Shown here: piece by piece, positions 9,150 to 18,913 of the stretch
Layout of the letters: the number at the start of each line of letters is the position of its first letter
How positions within the stretch are numbered: position 1 is the stretch's first letter
NCBI GenBank assembly: GCA_030849805.1
Contig: JASANZ010002007.1
Span: 1 to 32,109 of the forward strand
DNA: 32,109 bases
Source of the DNA: Sergeia podlipaevii
Taxonomy: Eukaryota > Euglenozoa > Kinetoplastea > Trypanosomatida > Trypanosomatidae
Reading direction: 5' to 3'
Translations under genes and position numbers: made by a program
Notes under the pieces: generated by a model
The model's database searches: none
What the model was told of the DNA's origin: nothing
What the model saw: the letters and a program-made list of their open reading frames with translations, nothing else

Positions 9150-11081
9150 TTACTTGTGCGCAGCCTGTGCAGAGCGAGGAGGAGCACGAGACGCGGCAAG
9201 GTCCGATGTTAGCTTTGCATTTTCCCCCTTCAGTCCTTCGATGTCCTTCTTGAGGGCGTCCATCTTTGCCCTCTCTTCTTTCTGCTGGCGATGCAGCTGC
9301 TGCAAGGCAGCCTCCAGAGAAGACACCTTCTCTCTGTCGGCCTTCGCCACTGCTTGCTCTCCTCGAGCCTTTCGCAGAGACTTCCCCAGCTCCTCCTTCT
9401 CGCTGCGCTCACGCTCCACCTCGGCAACGCGCTTGGCGTTTTCGCTCTTCGCGCCAGCGTTTGCCGCAGCAAGCTGTCTCTCCAGCGTCTTGCGCCTGAC
9501 TTCTTCTTTGCGATATTTATCTTGGTACAGTTTGATACTCCTGCGCATATCGTCCGCGTGATCACGAAGCAAGGACCGCTCGACAAGATCGAGTTCCGTG
9601 TCGTCGTCGTCGCTGCTGAGCAGCTCCTCGCTCTCGCCCTTGTTGAGGCCGCGTGCGCCATCGCCACCGGCAGACAGCGCCCTGTTACTCCTGTTGTTGT
9701 CTTCAGTAGGATACATGTCATCCCCAATCTCATCCCCGGTGACAATGTTGTTCAAGTACTGCCGGGTTCTGGCAACGCTCTGGCGTAGTTCCGCGTCCTT
9801 GTCCTCCATGCTCTCACTGCGAGCATCACTGCTCCGCTTATTGAGATTCGGCATGTCAAGGTTTTCTTCACCATCTGTGATGCTGCGTGACGGACTCTTG
9901 TTGTTGTTGTTGTTAGAGCGCCGCCCGATCGAGCGGTGGCCCGGGGGTGCCTCCCCAGGAGCTGGGCAGCCGACGTCGTTGCACACACAGCTCCAGCACT
10001 GCCAACTGCCGTTCAGATTTGTCACCCAGACATTGTGCACAACGGTGCGCTGCACAGGCTGCATTACCATAGTGAAGCGTCCATTGCCTAAACTCCCGGG
10101 TGATGGCGGCTGAACGGCCTCGTGCAGAACATCCTTCGTGTCGCGACCGATAATGACGATGCTGCCGCTCTTGTTGCCTGACCACACAGTGTCCTCGACC
10201 TGTTGCAGAGACACCACGGGTGCGCGGTGTGCCTCCAGCACGACGATACAATCCTTTGAGCGTAGGTCCCAAATAGATATGACGCCGTCGTCACTGCCGG
10301 CCCAGAGCTCAGCGGTATCTTGGAGAATAAGACTGCAAAGAACCGAACGTCCACGGCAGTCGAGAGTTGCGATGCACGCGCTCTCAGATGCACTCTCTGG
10401 TTTCCATATCTTGAGTGTGCCGTCATCGCTACCGGACACGAGGCACGTCTCACCCGTTGAAGACTCGCTGTAGCTACAGAGACAGCGGATGGAGTTCTTG
10501 TGCCCCGACAGCATGCGCTCGTAGCGGTACTCGTCCACGTCCCACTGATGTATCTTCCAGTCTGAGCCTCCTGTAAAGACTTTACCATCTGCCTCACACA
10601 TGGCAAGCACCGCGGCAGTGTGCTGAGTGCTGTGGAACACCACGGCAGCGGTGTCAAGGTCAAAAATGCGCAGAGACCCGTCGTTGTAACCGGCCCACAT
10701 GTGATTGCGAGTAGACAGCAGCACAGTGAGGACGGCGCGTCCAATAGCGGCGATTCGACCGGCTTCATACCCCATTGGGGCTGCACGAATAACGATGGAG
10801 CCATCTGCTTCTCCGGTCCACGCCGTGCCCTTACGGCCAAGCGCAATGCAGCGGGATTGACCATCAAAGCGGCTGGTCACGTTTACGCCGTCGCTGCTGA
10901 TTTCAGCAGAACGGGTAACGGAGAGGGCACGTGTGGTGCCAACGGGGGGTTTCATCGCTTGCGAGCGCTTCTTGGCAGATGCTGTCTTCTCTGTGTTTTT
11001 CATTGAGAAGGAGCTTGGCCTGCGCAGTGGCGCACTGGGGGTAAACGTGGCAGGGTCTGATGGTTGTGTAGTGGTGGACAT
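9150..11081 (-). CDS. WD40-repeat protein with C-terminal coiled coil
   Basis: The product is 643 residues. A Ser/Thr/Pro-rich leader (1-70) is followed by a WD40 propeller at about 75-375 with recognisable blade ends such as GSLRIFDL, DWKIHQWDV, GTLKIWK and GVISIWDL, and GH dipeptides between blades. A low-complexity, Asn/Ser/acidic linker (about 385-500) follows. A charged coiled coil covers about 500-632. The propeller aligns blade by blade with that of the next gene upstream (12430-17190), so the two look like tandem paralogues. This one lacks the FAZ1-like domain and the long C-terminal repeat region. No catalytic motif is seen; a scaffold role in the cytoskeleton is inferred. The start is the ATG at 11081. 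The open frame extends five codons further to a GTG, which is unlikely to be used. Confidence 0.9.
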   Translation of the reverse strand: MSTTTQPSDPATFTPSAPLRRPSSFSMKNTEKTASAKKRSQAMKPPVGTTRALSVTRSAEISSDGVNVTSRFDGQSRCIALGRKGTAWTGEADGSIVIRAAPMGYEAGRIAAIGRAVLTVLLSTRNHMWAGYNDGSLRIFDLDTAAVVFHSTQHTAAVLAMCEADGKVFTGGSDWKIHQWDVDEYRYERMLSGHKNSIRCLCSYSESSTGETCLVSGSDDGTLKIWKPESASESACIATLDCRGRSVLCSLILQDTAELWAGSDDGVISIWDLRSKDCIVVLEAHRAPVVSLQQVEDTVWSGNKSGSIVIIGRDTKDVLHEAVQPPSPGSLGNGRFTMVMQPVQRTVVHNVWVTNLNGSWQCWSCVCNDVGCPAPGEAPPGHRSIGRRSNNNNNKSPSRSITDGEENLDMPNLNKRSSDARSESMEDKDAELRQSVARTRQYLNNIVTGDEIGDDMYPTEDNNRSNRALSAGGDGARGLNKGESEELLSSDDDDTELDLVERSLLRDHADDMRRSIKLYQDKYRKEEVRRKTLERQLAAANAGAKSENAKRVAEVERERSEKEELGKSLRKARGEQAVAKADREKVSSLEAALQQLHRQQKEERAKMDALKKDIEGLKGENAKLTSDLAASRAPPRSAQAAHK

Positions 11082-12429
11082 GACCCGTGAGTTCACCTGT
11101 GCTGCTCCTGTGCGTTGATTTTTTTTTTTTCTCCGTTGAAGAGAATAGGAAATGTCTTTCCACTGTATAAGTATTTTTTCCTTTCGCTGACGATTGTCGC
11201 TAACGCTGCAAATGTATCTTTACGTATGTCACAGTTACTATATGTATATATAGAGCGTGTGTACAAATGAATTTTCGACGCAATATGTTTGTAGTACACA
11301 CTGAAACGATGAAAAAAAAGAAAGCGGGATTCTTATTACTTTTTTTTTTAAAGGCCTTTTGCTCCTGCTCTTCTTTGTAAAAAGTGTTAAATTTTTTTTT
11401 TTGTATTGTATTGTGGATGACTCTTAAAAGAAAAAAAAAAAGGTGAATAGAACTGAATTGGTTCCCTATATGGAGGTAACAAGCTTGTGAGTTGTAGTAG
11501 AGGGAAACGCCAAAGAAAGAAAAGAAAGAAAACCCCCAAATATATAAACGCAGCAAGGTAGGTTTGAGCAAATGTATATATTGAAGAAAATTGAAGTAAC
11601 AGTAGCAAAGATTATGGACCAAGTGCTGTAGTGAAAAAAGGAGTCAAATCCGTCTTCCTCACTCTAGCTGCAGCGACAGCAAAAAAAAAAAAATAATAAT
11701 AATAATAATACTATATTCCCACGCAACATATCATTCAGCATTCCTTCGCAGTACAGAAAAACAAAAAAAATAATCAACGGAGGTAGTAAAAGAAAGAAAA
11801 GAAGAACATAAGAACGTCTCTCCCTCTCCCTCCCCCTCTCTCTTTCTCTCTATCATCACAACTTCTGCGGCATTCATATCCATAGAAAATAACAGGAGAT
11901 GCGGTCGACCAACAACAACCATAACAACAAAACAAAAAGAAAACAACCAAAGCAAAAAACAAAAAGTAACGATAAAACATCTAAATGTATCAACGAAAAA
12001 AATAATTACAATAATAATAAAAAAAGAAGCGTGTACGAATAGCAACAACCATAAATTCTATAGATGATAATAATAATAATCGTAATAACAGTAAAGTACA
12101 CCACCGCAAGGCATACTTTTTCCCTCTTTTTCTAAAAAAAAAAATTGGACATGAAAACCGAAGAAGCAACTAAAAGTCACGCTTTGATGAGGAAGGAGGG
12201 GTGAATAGAGGAATGTCCCTAAAAGAGAAGGAGGGGGGGAGGGGGGATAAATACAATAAAACAGAATGGCTGGGAAGGTGCTTGTAATAGCAACGCTGTG
12301 GCTACAAGGTTCCAAAAAAAAAAAAAAATAGCAATAGCAATGATAATGAAACCACAAAGGCCCCATCGCTTATTTTAAAACAACAACAACGACGAAAAAT
12401 ATTTCGCTCTCTACCCCATCCTTCGCATA
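11082..12429. other. Spacer between the two WD40 genes
   Basis: About 1.35 kb of AT-rich DNA with poly-A and poly-T runs and AAT arrays at 11691-11710 and 12067-12080. Purine runs on the plus strand (about 11303-11329, 12200-12245) are pyrimidine on the transcribed strand. No credible gene is present. It separates two paralogous genes but shows no obvious duplicated flank. Confidence 0.7.
11301..11329 (-). promoter_or_regulatory. Putative spliced-leader acceptor of the short WD40 gene
   Basis: The minus strand has a pyrimidine-rich tract (complement of 11303-11329) ending in TTTCAG, with AG at 11302-11301. This is a textbook acceptor context giving a 5' UTR of about 219 nt. Within that UTR the mRNA would carry a run of twelve A (complement of 11119-11130), about 38 nt before the ATG. 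Confidence 0.45.
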
Positions 12430-15400
12430 CTACTTCTGCTTCTGATCATCAATCAGCTTCACTACATTGTGGGCCTCCTTGCACTGCCCACTCATGGACG
12501 CCACGACTGCTTTGAGGACTTCCTCAGCTTTATCTACCACCTTCTGCAGGTCTGCTACTTTACTCCTCAGATGCGCATTCTCAGCCTTGAGTTGCTCCAC
12601 CGTGACGGCGTCAGCGTTAGCGAAAGAACGGCGACCTCTTGTCTCCTCAGCATCTTCGTCAAAGAGAGTTGGAACAGTGGCACGACCCAGCTGCGAACCA
12701 GCTGTAGACTGCGAGCCGCCACGTGCGGGCTGGTCACTCTTGGACTTCTCCTCGAGCGCCGTGTTCATCGCCTGAACCGCCTCCGCCATTTTTTCGGCAC
12801 GCACACGGTGCTCATCGTCGGCGTCCTGGACGTCGTCCAGAGCCTCTTGAAGCGCCTGCAGCTGCACATCCTTCTCCGCGTTGCTACGCTGTAGTGCGGA
12901 TATCTGAGGCCTGAGCCGCTCTGTGACGTACTTCTCAAGAGCCTTGTAGTCTCCTGGCAGGTCCGCCTTCATAGCCTCCTTCGCATCCTCTTGTCTCTGC
13001 GCTTCTTCTGTGGCAGCAGTGGCAGCAATAGCGCGCTCCAACGCGCTAATCTTTGCCTGGAGCTCCCTTACCTCCATCTCCTTATCTGCCACATCAGCCT
13101 TGGCCTTTCTTGTCTCTGCCTCCAACTGCTTGACCTTCGCAGAAGCATTCTTATCACCCGCTGCTGCCTTCTCCGAGAGCTGCTGAGCCTGCGCACGCAG
13201 CGTTTTGTTCTCAGCCGTAAGTCGCTCCAGGTCCGCAGCGCTTTCGGCATCCTTGCGTTGCTGCCCCGATGCTGCAGGCTTCACATACGTATCGACGTAT
13301 TTTTTGATTGCGTCGTGGTCCTCGCGCAGCCTCGTAAGATTCTTCTCCTTGCCGTCAACGGCCTCCAGCAGAGCTACATCACCTCTCTTTGGCATCGCCA
13401 CCAGCACCGGATCGCGCTTGACGTTCGCAGCAGCTGTCTTGGTCTGCGCCCCACCGGTAGCAATAAGGGCATCCTTCTCTGCCTGCAGCGTACGCATGTC
13501 CGCCTCCATCTCCGCTATGATGCGCTGCTGAAGTGAAAGCTGCGGCTTGAGCTGCATGCTGACGTACTGCTTGAGGGCCTCGTGGTCCTCCTCATTGGTC
13601 GCGGCGGCAAGTGTGGCGGAAGCAGCGTCCGCGCCACGCGTTGTACACGCTGTATCGCTCGTCGTACTCTCATGATGTGAAAGTTGGTTCGTGCTTCCAG
13701 GCCCTATGGACTGTGAAGGGGAGCCCTCTCTTCGGATAAGATCCAGCTCACGTTGCGCCTTCTTAAATTGTGCCTCCTTTATATCCACCTGTGCCTTGGC
13801 ACGCCTGAGTTCACTCCGCAGCACCTCGCTGTCCTCCGCCTGTGCTGCTCCGGATACCGCACCGGGGGAGCGGCCACGCGGTGGCGTAGCTCCCTCACGC
13901 CGGTGTGCGTCCTCCAGTTCACTGCGTAGAACAGCAATCTGCGCGTCCTTCGCCTCTAACTGAGCGTAAAGGCGGTTAATCTCTGCGGATACATCCGCAG
14001 CAGGGGCCTTGCGGCCAACACTGGTGGTGGAGCTTTGACGTTCCACCAGCTGCTCGGGTTTCAGAGGGTCAATAATGCCGGAGCGAGCGCGTTGCATCGC
14101 CTCTTTGGCTGAGCGCTCGCGGTCTGTCTCCGCCATAGCCTCCTCCAGCTGGGCCTTGAGCTCGTCCACCTGTGCTGCCAGCTTCTGTAAATCCACGTCA
14201 CGCTCTGCCTTCTCACGCTCGAGCTCCGCGATGGTGGGCTTTAGTTTGCTTTCCAGGTAGTGTTTAAGAGCGTTATAATCGTCGTGGCTGCCCTCCGCAC
14301 CAGGAGTGGTGCCATCCTCGCTCGAAGGGCTCAGCTCAACCGAAGGCAAGCGGTTCACCTGCGCGCGAGAGGTCACGCTGCTGCGGATAGGGGGGGAAGT
14401 CGGGGCAGGTTCCTGACCCGACTTCCTTTCCTTCAGTTGCTTCCTCAGGGCCTCGTTGTCCTCCGCCAGTTTCGCTTTCACCTCTTCCGCGTCCTGCAGC
14501 TGTTGTACCGCGGCCTGTCGCTCCTGCTCGATCTGTTCTGCCAAATCGCGGCACCGCGACTCCGCATCCCCTGCACCGCTAAGACGCTGCTTGAGAGACT
14601 TGTTCTCCTTACGCAGCCGTGCAAGGTCCTCTGGTGCGCTCTCACCAGTGAGAGCAGGAGGGAAGGTAGAGGACGAGGCAGAGTTGGTGGTACGGTTAAC
14701 AACAATTGCATCCGCCGCTGGAGTCATCTTTTCGCTTGCACTCTGAGACTGACTACGCTCGAGCGCGCGAAGCAGGCGATCGTTCTCATCTCGCAGCTGC
14801 ACGAGCTCCTTCTCCTTCGCCGCGACGTCTTGTCGCAGCGCCTCCATGGCGTTCTCACCCTTTCGGCTGCTTGCTATCGTGATGATCTTACTATCTGACC
14901 GTGCCTCTGAGACGTCCCTGGCGATGGCCTCTGGATGTCCGCCGGTGTTGGTGAAGGCCTCGCGGAGCCTATCCACCTCGTCCTGCATTGAAGACATTTC
15001 TTCATTGGCTTCCAGTAGCTCTTGCTCTGCCGCATCAAGGTCCTTCTTAGGAGTGCTATACGCCTCGTCATGAAGCGTCGCCAGCGCCTTGAATGGATGT
15101 TTGGCAAAACGACGAGCCATCTCATCCGCTGACACACGCGTCGGGTGCGCCACGTCCACCTCCGCCACAAGACTACCGAGGGAGAGCTGAATGTTCTTTA
15201 TCTGCGTAACTGGAACACCAAACGCCTCACTCGCCTCATCGCGGAAGGTGTGCTGCAGCTCATGCGGTTTCTCCTCCATCAAGTAGGCCCAGTTTCCACC
15301 TTTAAAGCGGCGGGTGTGATGACTCACAGCGATGTCGCTGTCCTGGTCAACCACCGACAGCACCGCAGACTCCTCCTCCTCAGAGCTGTCTCTCTGTAGG

Positions 15401-17190
15401 GGGATCGCACCCCCGGCCTTGGCGATGCCTGCGGCAGGAGAACGGCTTTTCTTCACGCTGCCACTACGGTTAAGCGCACTCACCTCATTTTCTTCACGTG
15501 CATACCGCGCTTGTGGCTGCTGCTGCTGCTGCTGAGGTGGTGGTTGCGTACTTCTCTGACTTGCCAATTCCCTCTCCATCCGCCGCAACTTGCGCTCCGT
15601 GTCACGCAGTTGATCCTCTAAATCATACACGCGCTGGCGTGTTTTGGCAGCGCTGGTAGCTACCCCACTCGGAGCTGCTGCTGATTCATTATCTGCCGTT
15701 GCGCCGCCCTCACCACTGTACTCCTCCTCCTCCTCCTCCAAGGCACGGAGACGCTTACGCAGCGAGTCGTTTTCCTCCTCGAGCAGCTGCTGCGTCTGGA
15801 GCTCACGCTGTACCTCCATGCGGTCCCGCTCAAAGCCCAGCTCGGCGTCCTGCCGCGCCGCCGCCAGCTCCTCCTGAAGCGCCTTGCAGTACTGCTCTAG
15901 TTCTTCGTGCGTGCCTGTACCCGCCGCCTGACGGGTCAGCGCCGTAGAAGCCACATTCCCAACCGCGGTGGAAGAAGAGACATTGCCAGCGTTCGCCTTG
16001 CTAGTCTCAAACACGACCGGCACGGTTTCTGCGTTCCAGCATTGAATGACACCTCTGGATCCTGCTGTCCACACCCGCCACGATGTACAGGGCTGCATCT
16101 TTTTCATTGCCATTACCCTGCCGTGATAGACGCCATGCATGCGTGTCGCGAGATCCTGAAGAGGCGCCAGGGTGTTAATGTCCCACAGAATAATATGACC
16201 TCGCTTGTCCGCAGACCACATGCGTGACTCCACCGTGAGGAACTCCGCAACAGGCGCATCGTGGCCGGTAAGAGTGGCGATGCACTCTAGCGATTCAAGA
16301 TTCCACACTCGCAATGAGCAGTCCTCGGAGCCTGACCACAGCTGATTGGCGTGGGGCACTGTTTCCAGCGCGAGCACTGCGCGTGTGTGACCAACAAAAG
16401 CGTGAATACACGCCACATCTTCCTCCATCTGCGCCGGCGCGTAAGGGTCCCACGCACACACGGTGCCGTCGTCACTGCCGGAGAAGAGTACTGCACCGGT
16501 AGGACCGTTGTACGTGCTGAGGCAGCGCACAGAGCCCTTGTGGCCATAGAATTGGCGTTCAAAGATGACCTCACGGGGGTCCCACTGACATATCTTCCAG
16601 TCCGCACCGCCAGAGTAGACGGTGCCCTCAAGTGTAATCATCGTGTGCACGGCGCCGGTATGCTGGACAATCTCTTTTTCCAGTGTTGCAGTTGGGGCGT
16701 CGTACACCCGTACGTAACCGTCCTGAAAGCCAGCCCACATCTTCTGATACGCTTCCATGTAGAGCAAACACGTGCAGTATGTGTCGTTACGCCCTGGCAG
16801 CTGCTTGAGCTCACTGCCCTTGGGCAGAGAACGGATACGAATGGCTCCATCGTACTCAGCGGTCCAAGCAACGCGGTCGTTAATGGGTTCGATGCAACGC
16901 ACTGAGGCGTCGATACAGAAAGTGGGGGTCACATCCGCTACGTAGGCCTGTGCAGAGATCGCTGCCCCGGTACTCCTCGGAGCTGAAAGAGTGGACACAG
17001 CCCCACGGCTTGGGCTCCTACGGTCCACTGGAGGGGATCTACCGCTACGGCTAGGGTGCAGAGCGGAGATGACAGGTACCGCTACCGACGAGTTCGGACG
17101 TTGGCTTCCTGCTCTGCGAGAGACTGGCGTGCTGGCGTTGTAAAGCCGCTGGTGGTTCGGCGGCGTCCCAGGAGGGGGCCCAAAGCTCAT
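12430..17190 (-). CDS. Large WD40 / FAZ1-like domain / coiled-coil protein
   Basis: The product is 1586 residues. A Pro/Ser/Arg-rich leader (1-85) precedes a WD40 propeller at about 90-395, with blade ends such as GYVRVYD, DWKICQWD, CSLRVWNL and GHIILWDI. Coiled coil follows (about 427-490 and 515-545), then poly-Gln. A FAZ1-like domain lies at about 626-712, with K-G-G-N-W, an F-R-D-E core, VP, DVAH and HPF elements. The rest is long interrupted coiled coil to the C-terminus. Four degenerate copies of a unit resembling DYKALEKYVTERLRPQISAL start at residues 970, 1201, 1290 and 1413. The propeller is homologous to that of the adjacent downstream gene. A structural role in the flagellum attachment zone or another cytoskeletal assembly is inferred. 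The start is the ATG at 17190. The upstream frame is only poly-Lys from a poly-A leader and begins at GTG. Confidence 0.92.
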   Translation of the reverse strand: MSFGPPPGTPPNHQRLYNASTPVSRRAGSQRPNSSVAVPVISALHPSRSGRSPPVDRRSPSRGAVSTLSAPRSTGAAISAQAYVADVTPTFCIDASVRCIEPINDRVAWTAEYDGAIRIRSLPKGSELKQLPGRNDTYCTCLLYMEAYQKMWAGFQDGYVRVYDAPTATLEKEIVQHTGAVHTMITLEGTVYSGGADWKICQWDPREVIFERQFYGHKGSVRCLSTYNGPTGAVLFSGSDDGTVCAWDPYAPAQMEEDVACIHAFVGHTRAVLALETVPHANQLWSGSEDCSLRVWNLESLECIATLTGHDAPVAEFLTVESRMWSADKRGHIILWDINTLAPLQDLATRMHGVYHGRVMAMKKMQPCTSWRVWTAGSRGVIQCWNAETVPVVFETSKANAGNVSSSTAVGNVASTALTRQAAGTGTHEELEQYCKALQEELAAARQDAELGFERDRMEVQRELQTQQLLEEENDSLRKRLRALEEEEEEYSGEGGATADNESAAAPSGVATSAAKTRQRVYDLEDQLRDTERKLRRMERELASQRSTQPPPQQQQQQPQARYAREENEVSALNRSGSVKKSRSPAAGIAKAGGAIPLQRDSSEEEESAVLSVVDQDSDIAVSHHTRRFKGGNWAYLMEEKPHELQHTFRDEASEAFGVPVTQIKNIQLSLGSLVAEVDVAHPTRVSADEMARRFAKHPFKALATLHDEAYSTPKKDLDAAEQELLEANEEMSSMQDEVDRLREAFTNTGGHPEAIARDVSEARSDSKIITIASSRKGENAMEALRQDVAAKEKELVQLRDENDRLLRALERSQSQSASEKMTPAADAIVVNRTTNSASSSTFPPALTGESAPEDLARLRKENKSLKQRLSGAGDAESRCRDLAEQIEQERQAAVQQLQDAEEVKAKLAEDNEALRKQLKERKSGQEPAPTSPPIRSSVTSRAQVNRLPSVELSPSSEDGTTPGAEGSHDDYNALKHYLESKLKPTIAELEREKAERDVDLQKLAAQVDELKAQLEEAMAETDRERSAKEAMQRARSGIIDPLKPEQLVERQSSTTSVGRKAPAADVSAEINRLYAQLEAKDAQIAVLRSELEDAHRREGATPPRGRSPGAVSGAAQAEDSEVLRSELRRAKAQVDIKEAQFKKAQRELDLIRREGSPSQSIGPGSTNQLSHHESTTSDTACTTRGADAASATLAAATNEEDHEALKQYVSMQLKPQLSLQQRIIAEMEADMRTLQAEKDALIATGGAQTKTAAANVKRDPVLVAMPKRGDVALLEAVDGKEKNLTRLREDHDAIKKYVDTYVKPAASGQQRKDAESAADLERLTAENKTLRAQAQQLSEKAAAGDKNASAKVKQLEAETRKAKADVADKEMEVRELQAKISALERAIAATAATEEAQRQEDAKEAMKADLPGDYKALEKYVTERLRPQISALQRSNAEKDVQLQALQEALDDVQDADDEHRVRAEKMAEAVQAMNTALEEKSKSDQPARGGSQSTAGSQLGRATVPTLFDEDAEETRGRRSFANADAVTVEQLKAENAHLRSKVADLQKVVDKAEEVLKAVVASMSGQCKEAHNVVKLIDDQKQK
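12868..14283 (-). repeat. Four degenerate ~29-residue coding repeats
   Basis: Units lie at 14197-14283, 13504-13590, 13237-13323 and 12868-12954, within the large WD40 gene. Consensus by eye is (E/D/G)-D-(H/Y)-x-A-(L/I)-(K/E)-x-Y-(V/L)-x(3)-(L/V)-(K/R)-P, then a short helix often containing L/Q-Q-R and ending E-x-D/E. Copies have diverged in DNA and protein and are unevenly spaced (231, 89 and 123 residues), so this is an old intragenic amplification and not a recent tandem array. Each is followed by coiled coil. Confidence 0.75.
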
Positions 17191-17213
17191 TTTTTTTTTC
17201 TTTTTTTTTTTTT
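17191..17213 (-). promoter_or_regulatory. Poly(A) leader abutting the start codon of the large WD40 gene
   Basis: In the mRNA sense the ATG is immediately preceded by A13-G-A9. The nine A residues that touch the ATG match exactly the leaders of the genes ending at 27118 and 30537. Confidence 0.7.
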
Positions 17214-17406
17214 GGGTCTGTACTGAGTACACAAGTCAGTGTGTGTATATGTGTGAGATATATGCACTGCGTCCACACCACACTTTCTTTCTTCCCTGCT
17301 TCGTATGTAGTTGCTGTTGTGAGCTCGTGTGTTTGTCTTCCTCTCCCTTCTCTGTGTATCCCACCTTGTTGAATAATTCTACAATATATATATATAGACA
17401 AAAGTG

Positions 17407-17426
17407 ATAATAATAATAATAATAAT
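17407..17426. repeat. (TAA)n microsatellite
   Basis: Almost seven perfect copies of the trinucleotide in the predicted 5' UTR of the large WD40 gene. Confidence 0.85.
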
Positions 17427-17558
17427 GAATATAACGATCAACAATCCGCTACCGACAAATAATAGATAAACCAAACCTTGTAATGGCGTACTTGTTTTGC
17501 TCTTTCTTCTCTTCTTCTGTTCGGACTTTTTTTGTTCTCAAAATGCTAGACAGAGGAG

Positions 17559-17600
17559 CTTCAAAAAAAAAAAAGAAACTAAATTTGGGAGAGGAATAGG
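17559..17600 (-). promoter_or_regulatory. Putative spliced-leader acceptor of the large WD40 gene
   Basis: The minus strand has a pyrimidine-rich tract (complement of about 17563-17600, including a T12 run), then AG at 17560-17559. A second AG lies at 17547-17546. The predicted 5' UTR is about 370 nt. Confidence 0.4.
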
Positions 17601-17673
17601 GATAATAAGCTACGCACACACAAACACACACCACTCAACCTGTAAGAAAAAAAAAAGCAAATACAGAACTATT

Positions 17674-17694
17674 ATTTTTTTTCTGAAAAAAAAT
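17674..17694. repeat. T8-CTG-A8 inverted repeat
   Basis: A 9-bp perfect stem (A-T8 against A8-T) with a 3-nt loop, in the 3' UTR/spacer region downstream of adenylate kinase. Confidence 0.6.
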
Positions 17695-18126
17695 TTGTGG
17701 ATCTCCGTGTCTATATTCTCTCACAACTAAGAAAAAAAAAAAAAAGAGTAATTGAAGTTGTGAAACACCAAGAGTATTCCTGAAATAGAAAAAAAAAAGG
17801 GGCGAGATAAGAAAAAGGAAAACAAAAAGAATATTCAAACAGGTTGATGTTTGCGAATGCATAAACAACAGCAACAACAAAAAGTAAATTGTAATAGTGT
17901 CCTATTGGTCAAAATATAAAAAGAGAAAAGCCCCTCAAATATTTTCACCTCGACAGCGCACGGTGGCGCACCCCGTTTGACATAAAGAAAGATGTGTATT
18001 CTTTCCTTGCATGCTTTGTGCATACCTTTTTTTTTTTTTGTATGTTTGGTATATTGATGCAGCATACCATAATCGAATATTTCCATGCATTTGTTACTCA
18101 TTGAAAGTACTATTACCATTTTTTTT

Positions 18127-18140
18127 CTTTTTTAAAAAAG
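18127..18140. repeat. Perfect palindrome C-T6-A6-G
   Basis: A 14-bp exact palindrome in the spacer 3' of adenylate kinase, 52 nt from a second T(n)A(n) tract. Confidence 0.7.
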
Positions 18141-18191
18141 CTCGTAAGCAGCAGAGAAGTATAGTAGAATATTAGTCTTCTTTTTCTCTTT

Positions 18192-18209
18192 CTTTTTTTT
18201 TAAAAAAAG
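18192..18209. repeat. C-T9-A7-G self-complementary tract
   Basis: The inner C/T run pairs with the A/G run over seven A:T pairs. It is one of the recurrent T(n)A(n) tracts confined to spacers. Confidence 0.65.
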
Positions 18210-18913
18210 GAAACAATGCGTACAGAATAGATACAACGAGCTTTAGTGTGTGATACATATACATATATTGCTAATTTTCCCCCTTTTTTTCTTTTCCGTT
18301 TGATCTACATCAAAAAAAAAAAAAAACACCAACCACTCTCAAGCCAATGTGTGCATATACATATTTATACATACAATATATAAATATACTGTATCTACAA
18401 AAAGAAAAAAATTGACACGGGTACCCACTTCCCTCGCACTGAGAAATAACACACCATCCACCACCACTAGTACCAGTGCAAGACACGTAGTGTGCCACAT
18501 GGCTATCGAAAAATGAAAAAAAAGGGACAAGAACTGCAAAGCTGTAACGGGCGCGATGGCTTATATATATTTTTTTCCAAAACAGGTGATGGCGCTTGAC
18601 AAAGAGAAGGCAGAGCAGATGCACACGCACACACATACACACGGACCCCACTTTCTCTCTTCCAAGACAAAGGCTTAAAGAGGAGCCAAACAAAAAGAGT
18701 TTAGTGAAGGTGAAAAAAAGGAAGAAAACATTTTTTTTTGTTTTACATAATACAAATCGGGGACAGGAGAGAGAGAGCAAAACACGAAAAAGGGAGAAGA
18801 TAAGTAACAATGGGAAATGCAGATGCGCTGCTGCACATGGCATATATATCTTCCCTTGTAATCTTACAAGATCGCTCTCTCTCGCTCTCTCTCTCTTCGT
18901 GCTCATCCCGAGT

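Larger units (their letters stand above)
17191..18913. other. Spacer between the large WD40 gene and adenylate kinase
   Basis: About 1.7 kb without a credible gene. It holds a TAA array (17407-17426), a T8-CTG-A8 hairpin (17674-17694), and T6A6 and T9A7 tracts (18127-18140, 18192-18209). A 206-codon minus-strand frame ending at 18310 is low-complexity (Phe/Leu/Ser/Val-rich) and lies in the expected 3' UTR of adenylate kinase, so it is not called. Confidence 0.7.

Noticed and set aside
11082..12429. Spacer between WD40 paralogues considered as a mobile element or duplication footprint
   Set aside because: No terminal repeats, target-site duplications, transposase or reverse-transcriptase fragments were seen, only simple repeats.
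14260..14898. 212-codon plus-strand open frame
   Set aside because: It lies wholly inside the large WD40/coiled-coil gene on the opposite strand and has no recognisable domain.
17191..17232. Poly-Lys N-terminal extension of the large WD40 protein
   Set aside because: It begins with GTG and consists mostly of translated poly-A leader. The ATG at 17190 is the first in-frame ATG.
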